Shown one piece after another: positions 8,301-15,593 of a stretch of 63,931 bases of DNA. Made by a program: the position numbers and the translations under genes. The stretch is taken from the NCBI GenBank assembly GCA_964459325.1, contig CAYWKU010000019.1, positions 1 through 63,931 on the forward strand, written 5' to 3'. How positions within the stretch are numbered: the first letter of the stretch is position 1; every line of letters starts with the position of its first letter. The notes under the pieces are model-generated. The model was not told the origin of the DNA and made no database searches. It was given only the letters and a program-made list of their open reading frames with translations. This stretch comes from CAYWKU01 sp964459325. Its GTDB lineage: Bacteria; RBG-13-61-14; CAYWKU01.

Positions 8301-9059
8301 GATGAAACGAAAGAGCGGCTGATTTCCGAAGACCCGAAGAGCGGGGAAATAATAAAGTTGTTTCTTGTCGGGAAAGACATCAAAAGATACGTCACCCCCG
8401 AACCGAAACGGCATTTAATCCTTTTCCCAAAAGGGTGGACATTACAACATGCCACTGAAAAGCATGTCTGGAACTTTATACGCAGCGAATATCCCGCCGT
8501 TGCAAAACATCTTGAGCCGTTCAAGAGCAAGGCCGAAAAAAGGCACGATAAAGGCGATTTCTGGTGGGAATTGAGAGCATGTGAATACTACCGGGAATTT
8601 GAAAAGCCGAAAATAATTTTTCCCGCGATTATGAAACAAGCGTCATTCATCTATGATGAAGGAAATTTTTTCTCAAATGATAAAACCTCAATTATCGCAT
8701 CTGATGATTTATACCTGCTGGGGCTATTGAATTCTTCTTTGTTGGATTTTCTGGTTCATAACACCTCATCTACGAAACGTGGTGGTTATTATGAATATAA
8801 ACCGATGTACATCTCTCCCTTACCCATCCGTAAAATTGACTTCAGTGATTCAAAGGATAAATCCCGTCACGACAAGATGGTGGAGCTTGTCTCGGTTATG
8901 CTCGATCTGCACAAGCGCCTGGATGAGGCGCGAACCGGGCACGAGCGGACGGCGCTGGAGCGGCGCATCGCGGACACCGACTCTCAAATCGACCGGCTGG
9001 TGTGCGAACTCTACGGCCTCACCGCAGACGAAATAAAAATCGTGGAGGAGTCGGGCTAG
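5331..9059 (+). CDS. Type IIG restriction-modification enzyme with embedded REP-associated HUH transposase domain
   Basis: Single-chain DNA endonuclease and N6-adenine methyltransferase of the Eco57I-like class, 1242 residues. An N-terminal HsdR-like nuclease shows a PD-(D/E)xK signature (D76, E90, K92). The methylase follows with GVYYTP (about 364-369), AdoMet motif I DPACGSG (403-409) and catalytic NPPY (805-808). A target-recognition region fills the C-terminus (about 860-1150). Motifs I and IV are about 400 residues apart, far more than usual, because residues about 555-780 form a different domain. That domain resembles an IS200/RAYT transposase, with HUH at H620-I621-H622 and a candidate nucleophile Y754. 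Residues about 648-725 within it are translated REP palindromes. The whole frame is open. Whether the methylase still folds and acts is unknown. The start ATG has only a weak purine-rich RBS. The stop TAG lies at the edge of another palindrome. Confidence 0.88.
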   Translation: MSAPKEINELVERFDRNINSYKSQEYNEAQLRNEFINPFFEALGWDIYNKSGYAEPYKDVIHEYTLKVGDTAKAPDYCFRIGGVRKFFVETKKPAVNIRHDASPAYQLRRYAWSAKLPLSVLTDFEEFSVYDCRVKPQKTDKAGSARTLYIGYRDYPEKWEEIASIFGREAIPKGSFDKYVQSAKRKKGTIEVDEAFLAEIEKWRNMLARNLALRNPKLSQRELNYAVQVTIDRIIFLRICEDRGIENYGRLMALQNGENVYRRLMEYFTDADDKYNSGLFHFSAERGRKAEPDRLTPKLHIDDKVLKDIVKNLYYPDCPYEFSVLPADILGHVYEQFLGKVIRLTKGHRAVVDDKPEVKKAGGVYYTPTYVVDYIVSNTVGKLLEGKKPGPRGGASKLKILDPACGSGSFLIAAYRYLLDWHRDRYAEEGSKKHRNRIYRVKEDEWRLTTAEKKRILLNNIYGVDIDPQAVEVTKLSLLLKVLEGENEETINRQLKFFRERALPDLSDNIRCGNSLIGPDFYENRQMNLLDEEEILRINAFDWSSEFPGIFKGNSRHLWFITFVTHNSRVSERMVKFGVEGGVPLVFTPDGQILIAEKIIEAIQKYSIKTVALNVLPDHIHMIIAAHSEKDLSEKVRKIKGYSAKAFKQDKGLQQDKGLQPLEPQGVKTPCPSAGSDKGLQQDKGLQPLDPQGVKTPCPSEIPDKGLKPLADPEPKEGNGLKPIVQSGGKIWAQKFNRKLIEDEESLNQFIEYVQNNHLKHREHWGEWLLEVWDKGLKPLVSKECVTADEAARQEGGFDAVIGNPPYVRQEALGDVKEYFSDRYKTYHGTADLYVYFIEKGLTLLKEGGYFGYIVSNKWMRANYGKPLRGWLKDKNIVELDDFGDAPVFAGATTYPCLLFVKNSKPENKFTSCKIKTPDFRKTLPEYIAENCYKINKNSLYDSGWSLAEPATQKLLDKIKSKGAPLGEYVDNKIFYGIKTGLNEAFVIDDETKERLISEDPKSGEIIKLFLVGKDIKRYVTPEPKRHLILFPKGWTLQHATEKHVWNFIRSEYPAVAKHLEPFKSKAEKRHDKGDFWWELRACEYYREFEKPKIIFPAIMKQASFIYDEGNFFSNDKTSIIASDDLYLLGLLNSSLLDFLVHNTSSTKRGGYYEYKPMYISPLPIRKIDFSDSKDKSRHDKMVELVSVMLDLHKRLDEARTGHERTALERRIADTDSQIDRLVCELYGLTADEIKIVEESG
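7279..7509. repeat. Translated REP palindrome array inside the transposase domain
   Basis: At least six palindromes lie between the HUH codons and the tyrosine codon. Type A cores with tandem half-units are at 7281-7320 and 7362-7401. CAAGGGGTTAAAACCCCTTG is at 7326-7345 and again at 7407-7425. A type A unit is at 7443-7464 and a type B unit at 7486-7509. They are read as DKGLQPL, QGVKTPCP, DKGLKPL and GNGLKPI peptides without a stop. The 7443-7509 pair repeats the doublet at 5157-5222. Confidence 0.9.
7653..7676. repeat. REP palindrome at the 3' boundary of the transposase domain
   Basis: Perfect 24-bp palindrome, GACAAGGGGCTTAAGCCCC plus TTGTC, read as DKGLKPLV. It falls where the transposase-like sequence ends and the methylase resumes. 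Confidence 0.85.
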
Positions 9060-9186
9060 ACAAGGGGCTTAAGCCCCTTGTCTATTTGCACAGATGCTAC
9101 TGCGCGGGTGGCCTCGACGTTACACGTCGAGGTTGCGTAAGCAACAAGAAATATGACTGCGAAATTTCGGGATAATTACACACCTT
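9029..9186. repeat. Direct repeat copy 1: end of R-M gene plus palindromes
   Basis: A 158-bp segment carrying the last codons of the R-M gene (EIKIVEESG and stop), the perfect REP palindrome at 9059-9082, and a CGACGTTACACGTCG hairpin. The same sequence recurs 364 bases downstream at 9393-9550. This copy is joined to the intact gene. Confidence 0.9.
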
Positions 9187-9392
9187 TTTTCATCCACCCG
9201 GAAATAGCACGCAATATTTCTTGTACTTCGTACCCGGACGTATAACGTCCGGGCCACCCTACCCGTTTACCCGTGAGCTTCGCTCACCCACACAAGCACC
9301 TTGTGTGGGCTATCATACCTTTGGAAACGCCGGAATTTATTCCGGGCCTGTCCGTCAGGGGAGCTTCACAATTTCCGAAAGAGTGCCACCCG
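9187..9392. repeat. Hairpin-rich spacer between the two direct repeats
   Basis: No gene can be supported. It holds palindromes unlike the CAAGGGG type: CCCGGACGTATAACGTCCGGG near 9232-9253 (described here in halves, CCCGGACGT and ACGTCCGGG) and CCCACACAAG...CTTGTGTGGG near 9289-9309. This looks like accumulated REP-type or hairpin debris. Confidence 0.45.
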
Positions 9393-9550
9393 CGAAATAA
9401 AAATCGTGGAGGAGTCGGGCTAGACAAGGGGCTTAAGCCCCTTGTCTATTTGCACAGATGCTACTGCGCGGGTGGCCTCGACGTTACACGTCGAGGTTGC
9501 GTAAGCAACAAGAAATATGACTGCGAAATTTCGGGATAATTACACACCTT
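9393..9550. repeat. Direct repeat copy 2: orphan duplicate of the R-M 3' end
   Basis: Repeats 9029-9186 at an offset of 364 bases, including the last codons and stop of the R-M gene and the palindrome (here at 9423-9446). It has no upstream coding sequence, so it is an orphan fragment left by a tandem duplication or recombination. Bases 9551-9640, up to the end of purD, show nothing further. Confidence 0.9.
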
Positions 9551-9640
9551 GTAAGGCTCCGGCCGGATGTCGCCCCTACCACTTTAGCTGGTTATGTTTT
9601 GCCCCACGCATTGTGTAAATACAAACGGTAAATGATTTTT

Positions 9641-10915
9641 TTATAATGATTTGGGGGCGCGGGCGCCGATGTCCTTGCGGTAGTGGACGCCTTCCCAGCT
9701 TATTTTCGACACCGCCTCGTAAGCGCGGTCTATGGCCGGGCGGATGTCGTCGCCGAGCGCGGTCACGCCGAGAACCCGCCCGCCGCTGGTGACGATACCG
9801 TCCCCCTGTTTTTTTGTTCCGGCGTGGAAGACCACAACGTCCTCCATTGCCTGAGCGTCCTCGAGGCCCTCGATGACCTTTCCCTTTTCGTAAGAGCCGG
9901 GGTAGCCGCCGCTTGCCATCACCACGCACACCGCCGGTCTGGGGTCCCATTCGAGTTTTACTTCGTCCAGCCGTTCTTCGAGGGTGGCGGTCAGGACTTC
10001 GCCCAGGTCGCTTTTGAGGCGTGCCATGAGCGGCTGGGTTTCGGGGTCTCCGAAGCGGGCGTTGAACTCCAGGACCGAGGGTTGGCCGCCGTTAATCATC
10101 AACCCGGCGTATAGCACCCCGGTGTATGTTCTTCCCAGTTGAGACATGGCTCTGACGGCGGGTTTCATGATGTGGCCGGTGATTTTCTCTTCCATCTCCG
10201 GGGTAACTATCGGCGCGGGCGAATACGCTCCCATTCCGCCGGTGTTGGGGCCGGTGTCGTTGTCGAAGGCCGCCTTGTGGTCCTGGGAGCTTTCCATGGG
10301 CAGCACCCGCCGCCCGTCGGTGAAGGCGATGTAGCTGGCTTCTTCGCCCTCGAGGCGTTCCTCGACGATAACCCTCGCCCCGGCTTCGCCGAAGGCCCGT
10401 TCGGTCATGATGTAATCCAGCGCGTTGGAGGCTTCTTCGAGAGTGGTACATACGATAACGCCCTTGCCCGCTGCCAGGCCGTCGGCCTTGATGACCACCG
10501 GCGAGCCGGTTTTCCTTATGTGGCGCCACGCTTCGTCCCGGTCGGAAAAGGTCCGGTATGCGCCGGTGGGTATGCCCGCGCCGCTCATCATGTCCTTCGC
10601 GAAGACCTTGCTGCCTTCGATTTCGGCAGCGGCGCCCGAGCAGCCGAAGACTTTTATCCTCTTTTCGACCAGCCGGTCTGTAATTCCGGCAACGAGCGGA
10701 GCTTCCGGGCCCACCAGGACCATGTCTACCGACTGCTCCGATGCGAAATTTACCAGCCGGTCAGTATCTTCGGCGCCTATGTCTATGCATTCGGAGTGCT
10801 CAGCTATACCGGCGTTCCCCGGGGCGCAATAGATTTTGTCCACCAACGAACTCGAGGCCAGCTTCCAGCAGAGCGCGTGTTCCCTGCCGCCGCCTCCGAC
10901 AACCATTATTTTCAT
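9641..10915 (-). CDS. purD: Phosphoribosylamine-glycine ligase (GARS)
   Basis: ATP-dependent second step of purine synthesis, joining glycine to 5-phosphoribosylamine in the cytoplasm. The 424-residue protein begins KIMVVGGGGREHALCWKL and continues with GPEAPLVAGI, then the ATP-grasp region (VVIKADGLAAGKGV), NTGGMGAYSPAP and EFNARFGDPETQ, all diagnostic of PurD. Length is normal. The start codon is preceded on the minus strand by CGGGAG. It is monocistronic and divergent from the SDR gene at 11196; a weak TTGAAT/TAAAAA or TACAAT promoter may lie in the shared 280-base gap. Other pur genes are absent from the window. Confidence 0.97.
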   Translation of the reverse strand: MKIMVVGGGGREHALCWKLASSSLVDKIYCAPGNAGIAEHSECIDIGAEDTDRLVNFASEQSVDMVLVGPEAPLVAGITDRLVEKRIKVFGCSGAAAEIEGSKVFAKDMMSGAGIPTGAYRTFSDRDEAWRHIRKTGSPVVIKADGLAAGKGVIVCTTLEEASNALDYIMTERAFGEAGARVIVEERLEGEEASYIAFTDGRRVLPMESSQDHKAAFDNDTGPNTGGMGAYSPAPIVTPEMEEKITGHIMKPAVRAMSQLGRTYTGVLYAGLMINGGQPSVLEFNARFGDPETQPLMARLKSDLGEVLTATLEERLDEVKLEWDPRPAVCVVMASGGYPGSYEKGKVIEGLEDAQAMEDVVVFHAGTKKQGDGIVTSGGRVLGVTALGDDIRPAIDRAYEAVSKISWEGVHYRKDIGARAPKSL

Positions 10916-11137
10916 TTTGTTTAACTCCCGGAATTTTATTCATAATTGTACCATTTTTAGCACATATGAGGTATCTATTCAATCGTTTTCGGCTAAGTTG
11001 GCCAGAAAATTGAGATTCAGTGCATTTTTTATCATTTGCCGGCTTGCAAAAGGGCTTCAAAATCTATGATAATTTTTGCAACAATCGGAAAAGGTTGCTT
11101 TTCCGGGTTTTGGCCCGGTGGAAAAAGACCGGATTCA

Positions 11138-11166
11138 TTGAAGTTAAGTCGAGTGGAAACTATTTT
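11138..11166 (+). promoter_or_regulatory. Possible promoter for the SDR-MaoC pair
   Basis: TTGAAG (11138-11143), a 17-bp spacer and TATTTT (11161-11166), 30 bases before the start at 11196. The -10 is imperfect. The rest of the 10916-11195 gap shows only short AT-rich and TTCCGG/CCGGTGGAA-type hairpin sequence. Confidence 0.35.
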
Positions 11167-11195
11167 AAAAATCAAACCTTAAAGGAGGATTAGTT

Positions 11196-12095
11196 ATGGC
11201 GGACGTAAGGTTCGACGACAAAGTGGCTATAGTTACCGGCGCCGGAGCGGGTCTCGGAAGGTCTCACGCCCTGCTGTTGGCTTCCAGGGGGGCCAAAGTC
11301 GTGGTCAACGACCTGGGAGGCGCCACCGACGGCACCGGCAGCGATTCCACCCCCGCTCAAAAAGTGGTGGACGAGATAAAGGCCGCCGGGGGCGAAGCCG
11401 TGCCCGACTACAACAATGTCCTGGAGGGAGAAAAGGTGGTCAAAACCGCCACCGACAGCTACGGCAAGGTGGACATAGTCATCAACAACGCGGGCATTCT
11501 CAGGGACGTAAGCTTCATGAAGCAGACCGAGGAGGACTGGGACAAGGTTCTCAAGGTTCACCTTTACGGCGCCTGGAGCGTTACCAAGGCGGCTTTCCCC
11601 ATTATGAGGGAGAACGGCTATGGCCGCATCGTTATGACCACCAGCGCCGCGGGGCTGTTCGGCAACTTCGGCCAGACCAATTACAGCGCGGCCAAAATGG
11701 GCATCGTGGGGCTGGCCAACACCCTGAAGCTGGAAGGGGCCAAGTACGATATCAAGGTCAACACCATAGCGCCGATAGCCGGCTCCCGGCTGACCGAGAC
11801 CGTGATGCCGCCCAAGCTGGTGGAGGCTTTGAAGCCGGAGTTTGCGTCGCCGCTGGTGGCTTTGCTCTGCAGCGACCAGTGCCCGGCCAGCGGCAGCATT
11901 TACGCCGTGGGCGGCGGTTTCTTCGCCAAAGTGGCGGTCATGCAGGGGCCGGGGACGTTTCTGTCTACCGACCATCCGGTCAATCCCGAGGACATACTGG
12001 CCGAGCACGACAAAATCGCATCCATGGAAGGCGCTTCCGAGCCTCAAAACGCCGGCGAAGGCACGGGCGTGATAATAGCCAAGTTCATGAGCTGA
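11196..12095 (+). CDS. Short-chain dehydrogenase, MFE-2 3-hydroxyacyl-CoA dehydrogenase-like
   Basis: NAD(P)-dependent SDR of 299 residues. It shows the Rossmann motif TGAGAGLGRSHA, NNAG, and the catalytic triad S150, Y163 and K167 (YSAAK). The segments VVVNDLGG, INNAGILRD and NYSAAKMG closely recall the dehydrogenase part of peroxisomal multifunctional enzyme type 2. A 30-residue tail beyond the usual SDR end fits that family. A strong RBS (AAAGGAGG) precedes the ATG. The next gene encodes the hydratase-2 half of the same pathway 16 bases downstream. The pair would hydrate a trans-2-enoyl-CoA and oxidise the (R)-3-hydroxyacyl-CoA; exact chain length or sterol/bile substrate cannot be read from sequence. 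Confidence 0.85.
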   Translation: MADVRFDDKVAIVTGAGAGLGRSHALLLASRGAKVVVNDLGGATDGTGSDSTPAQKVVDEIKAAGGEAVPDYNNVLEGEKVVKTATDSYGKVDIVINNAGILRDVSFMKQTEEDWDKVLKVHLYGAWSVTKAAFPIMRENGYGRIVMTTSAAGLFGNFGQTNYSAAKMGIVGLANTLKLEGAKYDIKVNTIAPIAGSRLTETVMPPKLVEALKPEFASPLVALLCSDQCPASGSIYAVGGGFFAKVAVMQGPGTFLSTDHPVNPEDILAEHDKIASMEGASEPQNAGEGTGVIIAKFMS

Positions 12096-12111
12096 AAGGA
12101 GGAGGGAAAAA

Positions 12112-12942
12112 ATGGCGATAAACACTGACGCGGTAGGCGCCGAGCTGGAGCCTGTACATTATGAATGGGCGCCCCGGGACGTTATGCTGTATAACATCGG
12201 CATCGGAGCCACCGAGCTTCATTATGTATGGGAGGCGCAGTTGAGGGTATTGCCCACCTTTGCGGTGGCGCCGCCGTTCAACATGCTGGCCGCGAGCATA
12301 GGCCCCATGGGCGCCAACCCGACCCAGATTCTGCACGGCGAGCAGAAAATCATACTGAAAAAGTCTCCCCTGCCGACACAGGCCAAAACGGTGACCAGGG
12401 GACAAATCAGCGAGTTGTACGACAAGGGCAAGGGCGCTCTTTACAGGGTGCATACCACCACCCGCATCGAGGATTCGGGCGAGGAGCTTTTCGATAACCT
12501 TTTCAGCATTTTTGTCCGGGGCGAAGGCGGATTCGGGGGCGACAAAGGCCCCGAGGCCGGGAACAACCCGCCCGACAGGGAGCCGGACAAGGTGGTGGAG
12601 TACGAGACGCTGCCCGTCCAGAACCTCATCTACCGCCTCAGCGGCGACTACAACCCCCTGCACGTGGACCCCAACTTCGCCAAGCTGGCGGGGTTCGAGC
12701 GGCCCATCCTCCACGGCCTGTGCACATACGGCTTCGTGGGAAGGGCTGTCGTGGAAGGAATGCTGGAGGGCGACGAGAGCAAGCTGAGCGAGTACGAGGC
12801 GCGGTTCCGCAACGTGGTATATCCCGGGCAGAAGATAATTACCAAGATGTGGGCTGACGGCGATAACCGCTGCCTCGTCCAGGCGGAAACCGACGACGGC
12901 AGGGTTTGCATAGCCAACTCCGCGGCAAGCTGGACAGGCTGA
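12112..12942 (+). CDS. MaoC-family enoyl-CoA hydratase 2
   Basis: 276-residue double hot-dog protein. The second repeat holds the hydratase-2 signature YRLSGDYNPLHVDP, with the catalytic pair D179 and H184. ILHGLCTYGFVGRAVV follows it, as in the hydratase part of MFE-2 and in fungal/bacterial MaoC dehydratases. The N-terminal repeat (DVMLYNIGIGA, FAVAPPFNML) is the substrate-binding hot-dog. It forms an operon with the dehydrogenase at 11196 and has its own RBS (AAAGGAGGAGG). A terminator follows. Acts on acyl-CoA thioesters in the cytoplasm. Confidence 0.88.
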   Translation: MAINTDAVGAELEPVHYEWAPRDVMLYNIGIGATELHYVWEAQLRVLPTFAVAPPFNMLAASIGPMGANPTQILHGEQKIILKKSPLPTQAKTVTRGQISELYDKGKGALYRVHTTTRIEDSGEELFDNLFSIFVRGEGGFGGDKGPEAGNNPPDREPDKVVEYETLPVQNLIYRLSGDYNPLHVDPNFAKLAGFERPILHGLCTYGFVGRAVVEGMLEGDESKLSEYEARFRNVVYPGQKIITKMWADGDNRCLVQAETDDGRVCIANSAASWTG

Positions 12943-12967
12943 TTCCGTAAGACAAGTAATCGCCTGC

Positions 12968-13017
12968 AAAGGCCCTTTTGACCTTTGGTTTTAATGGGAG
13001 GTTGAAAGGGCCTTTTT
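12968..13017 (+). terminator. Intrinsic terminator after the MaoC gene
   Basis: AAAGGCCCTTT (12968-12978) pairs with AAAGGGCCTTT (13005-13015), with a smaller ACCT/AGGT pairing inside the loop, followed by T residues. Being near-symmetrical with A/T runs on both sides, it may also act on the other strand. Confidence 0.75.
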
Positions 13018-13067
13018 AATCTGGTAACCCGTTTTTTTGTTGAATCCGATTGTGGTAAATTAAAACG

Positions 13068-15593
13068 ATGTTCGAAAGCCGCTCCGGGTTTGTGGCGCAA
13101 GTGATTGCGGCGGCCCTTTTTTTCGCCGTCGTCAGCCTGTTCATGTACTCGCCCATTTCCTGGAACATGGGTTCGCTGGTGACGGACAAGTGGGATGGGC
13201 TGCTTCATACCTGGATACTGGCCTGGGACGTTCATAAGTTTTCCACCGGGTTGTCGGGATTCTGGGACGCCAATATCTTCTGGCCCCACCCCAACGCGCT
13301 GGCCTACTCCGACCATCTTCTTGGCTCCGCGGTTCTGGCGGCGCCGTTTTTGTGGGCAAGCTCCAATCCGATTCTGGCTCACAACGCTGTTACTTATTTG
13401 AGCTTTGTGCTCAGCGGCCTGGGAATGTTTCTTTTGGCGCGCCGACTTACCGGCAACGCCTTAGCCGGAGCGGTGGCCGGCGTCATTTTTGCCTATTGCC
13501 CGTGGAGATACGGCCAGATAGGGCACGCATCGCAACTGCTGACCGACCAGTGGCTTCCCTTCACCCTGCTGTTTTTTCATCGAACCATTGAAGAAAAGCG
13601 GGTCTCGGACGGGCTTTTGACCGGCCTGTTTTTCGGGCTGAACGCGTTGACGAGCTTCTACATAGCCGCAATTGGCGCGGTGGTTATGGTGACTGTTTTT
13701 GTGGCCGAGTTTTTCATGGCGCGGGGAAGGTTGTCGAAAAGGGCGTGGGCCGGTCTGGTTCTGGGCGGGATTGTGTCCATAGCGATGGTTGCGCCCACGG
13801 TCAAGCCTTATTACGAAGTTCGCCAGGCTCAGGGGTTGCAGAGGTCGGTTTGGGAGTCGGTGAGCATGTCCGCCGACCCCCTGGATTACTTCCGGGCGCC
13901 CCCCTGGAATCGGATGTGGGGAAAAGTAACGGAGCCGCTCGAGAACCGTTACAGTCCCTTTCCCAATGAAAACAGGTTGTTTGTCGGCGCTTCCGTGATA
14001 TTGCTGGCTGCGCTCGGGCTTTTCGCCCTTCGCCCTTCAAATTGGGAGAAGCATAAGAAAGTATACCTGACCGTGGCGGCGGTGTCATTTGCCTTTTCCC
14101 TCGGCCCTTACCTGCATCTGTTCTACACTCGGTTGCCGCTTCCTTTGCCCTATCTTGCGGCGCACAAGTTGGTGCCGGGCTTCGGTGGATTGCGGGTACC
14201 GGCCAGGTTTGCTCTCGGGGTTGAAATGGGTATGGCCGTTCTGGCGGCGTACGGGTTTCTGCAAATTGCTCACCGGCTCGGAAAAAGAAAATGGAAGGCG
14301 TGTGCCGGGATTCTGGTGGCGGTCGCGGTACTTGGTGAATTCTATTCCTCGCCTTTACCCAAACACAAGATTCCTGCGGGTGAGGAGATACCCGAAGTTT
14401 ACAAATGGTTATCCGACCGGGAGGTAAAAGTGCCCGTAGTGGAACTTCCCCAACATTACAGTTTCCCGGCTCTTTCTCATTGGGTAATACTCCACAAGGA
14501 GCCCATGGGATTCAGATACATGTACTATTCCACTTATCATTGGAATAAGATGGTCAACGGCTGGTCCGGCTTCGTACCCCCGACCTCCAGGCACATATAT
14601 GAACATCTGACCGCACCGCCCGACAGGGATGTCGTAAACCTGTTGAGGTATATCGGTGTCGAATTAGTAGTGCTGCACGCCGATGGTTACAAATGGCTGG
14701 ACAAGCCGGAGCCGGAGAAAATAATAGAAAACACCGGCAAACTGATGGAAAAGGTCGCCGGGTTCGGCATGGACGCGGTTTATAAAGTACCCCGGCCCTG
14801 GACGGAGGCTCAGAGAAAAAACGGGGACAGAATCGAGGTGGAAGAAGCGATTCTACCAAAAGGCGTTCCTCCCGGTTCTTTATTTAATGTAGAAATATGC
14901 CTTTCCGCACGGGATTACATGCCCTTTTATTCTTTCGAGTTGGTGGGGTTTGAGATATCGGCGAAAATGACTTCCGGAAAAAGAGAACATGTGCGCCGCG
15001 AGTATGGAAAGAGCTTCCTGATGATTGACCCGGGTCACAAACAATGGATAGTAGCTACTTTGAAGGCTCCTTTGCAGGAAGGAAAATACGACGGCGAGTT
15101 GGGTTTTACCCTGCCGGAATTCGGATTGTCGGAGAGTTTCGGGTTCGAGCAGGAGGTGGGCGAATTTTTCACAAGTGACCACCCCGATGTGTTGAAGGGC
15201 GTCTTTTCCGAGTTGAATATGCCGGAAAGAGTAAAAGCGGGCGAAACCGTTACCATAAGGGCAAAAGTGAAAAACGAGGGTAACACTTACTGGAGAGCTC
15301 ACCGATACGAAAATCAATCTTCGGACAAAGGCGTAGTAAAACTGGGGGTAAAAAGCTGGAGGAAGTTGGGGAAAGAAGCCAAAATATACGAAGGCCATCC
15401 TCACTCGGGCAGGGGCGGTCTACCCCACTCGGTTGGTCCGGGCGAAACGGCGACGGTAATCGCCCGGGTGGCGGCTCCCGAAGAACCCGGAAATTACGAG
15501 CTGTGCATTCAAATGGTGGATGAACACATAAAATGGTTTGAAAATTCCGGAGGGGATAAATTAATAATACCGCTCGAAGTCGAGGCGCGATGA
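13068..15593 (+). CDS. Polytopic membrane protein, GT-C glycosyltransferase-like, with C-terminal beta domain
   Basis: 841 residues. Residues 1-440 hold about ten hydrophobic segments. An acidic, aromatic first loop (TDKWDGLLHTWILAWDVHKF, FWPHPNALAYSDH) is typical of GT-C lipid-linked-sugar transferases. The rest is soluble. Residues about 720-840 form a beta-rich module with the pattern GETVTIRAKVKNEGNTYW...PGNYELCIQMVDEHIKWF, resembling carbohydrate- or surface-associated Ig-like domains. It overlaps the next gene by four bases (ATGA), so it is translationally coupled to the radical SAM-glycosyltransferase fusion. Probably part of envelope glycan or glycolipid assembly; donor and acceptor are unknown. 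The start ATG has little RBS. Confidence 0.6.
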   Translation: MFESRSGFVAQVIAAALFFAVVSLFMYSPISWNMGSLVTDKWDGLLHTWILAWDVHKFSTGLSGFWDANIFWPHPNALAYSDHLLGSAVLAAPFLWASSNPILAHNAVTYLSFVLSGLGMFLLARRLTGNALAGAVAGVIFAYCPWRYGQIGHASQLLTDQWLPFTLLFFHRTIEEKRVSDGLLTGLFFGLNALTSFYIAAIGAVVMVTVFVAEFFMARGRLSKRAWAGLVLGGIVSIAMVAPTVKPYYEVRQAQGLQRSVWESVSMSADPLDYFRAPPWNRMWGKVTEPLENRYSPFPNENRLFVGASVILLAALGLFALRPSNWEKHKKVYLTVAAVSFAFSLGPYLHLFYTRLPLPLPYLAAHKLVPGFGGLRVPARFALGVEMGMAVLAAYGFLQIAHRLGKRKWKACAGILVAVAVLGEFYSSPLPKHKIPAGEEIPEVYKWLSDREVKVPVVELPQHYSFPALSHWVILHKEPMGFRYMYYSTYHWNKMVNGWSGFVPPTSRHIYEHLTAPPDRDVVNLLRYIGVELVVLHADGYKWLDKPEPEKIIENTGKLMEKVAGFGMDAVYKVPRPWTEAQRKNGDRIEVEEAILPKGVPPGSLFNVEICLSARDYMPFYSFELVGFEISAKMTSGKREHVRREYGKSFLMIDPGHKQWIVATLKAPLQEGKYDGELGFTLPEFGLSESFGFEQEVGEFFTSDHPDVLKGVFSELNMPERVKAGETVTIRAKVKNEGNTYWRAHRYENQSSDKGVVKLGVKSWRKLGKEAKIYEGHPHSGRGGLPHSVGPGETATVIARVAAPEEPGNYELCIQMVDEHIKWFENSGGDKLIIPLEVEAR

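Noticed and set aside
9273..9539. 88-residue open frame after the R-M gene
   Set aside because: It is made of the 9393-9550 duplicate and hairpin sequence; no RBS or family pattern.
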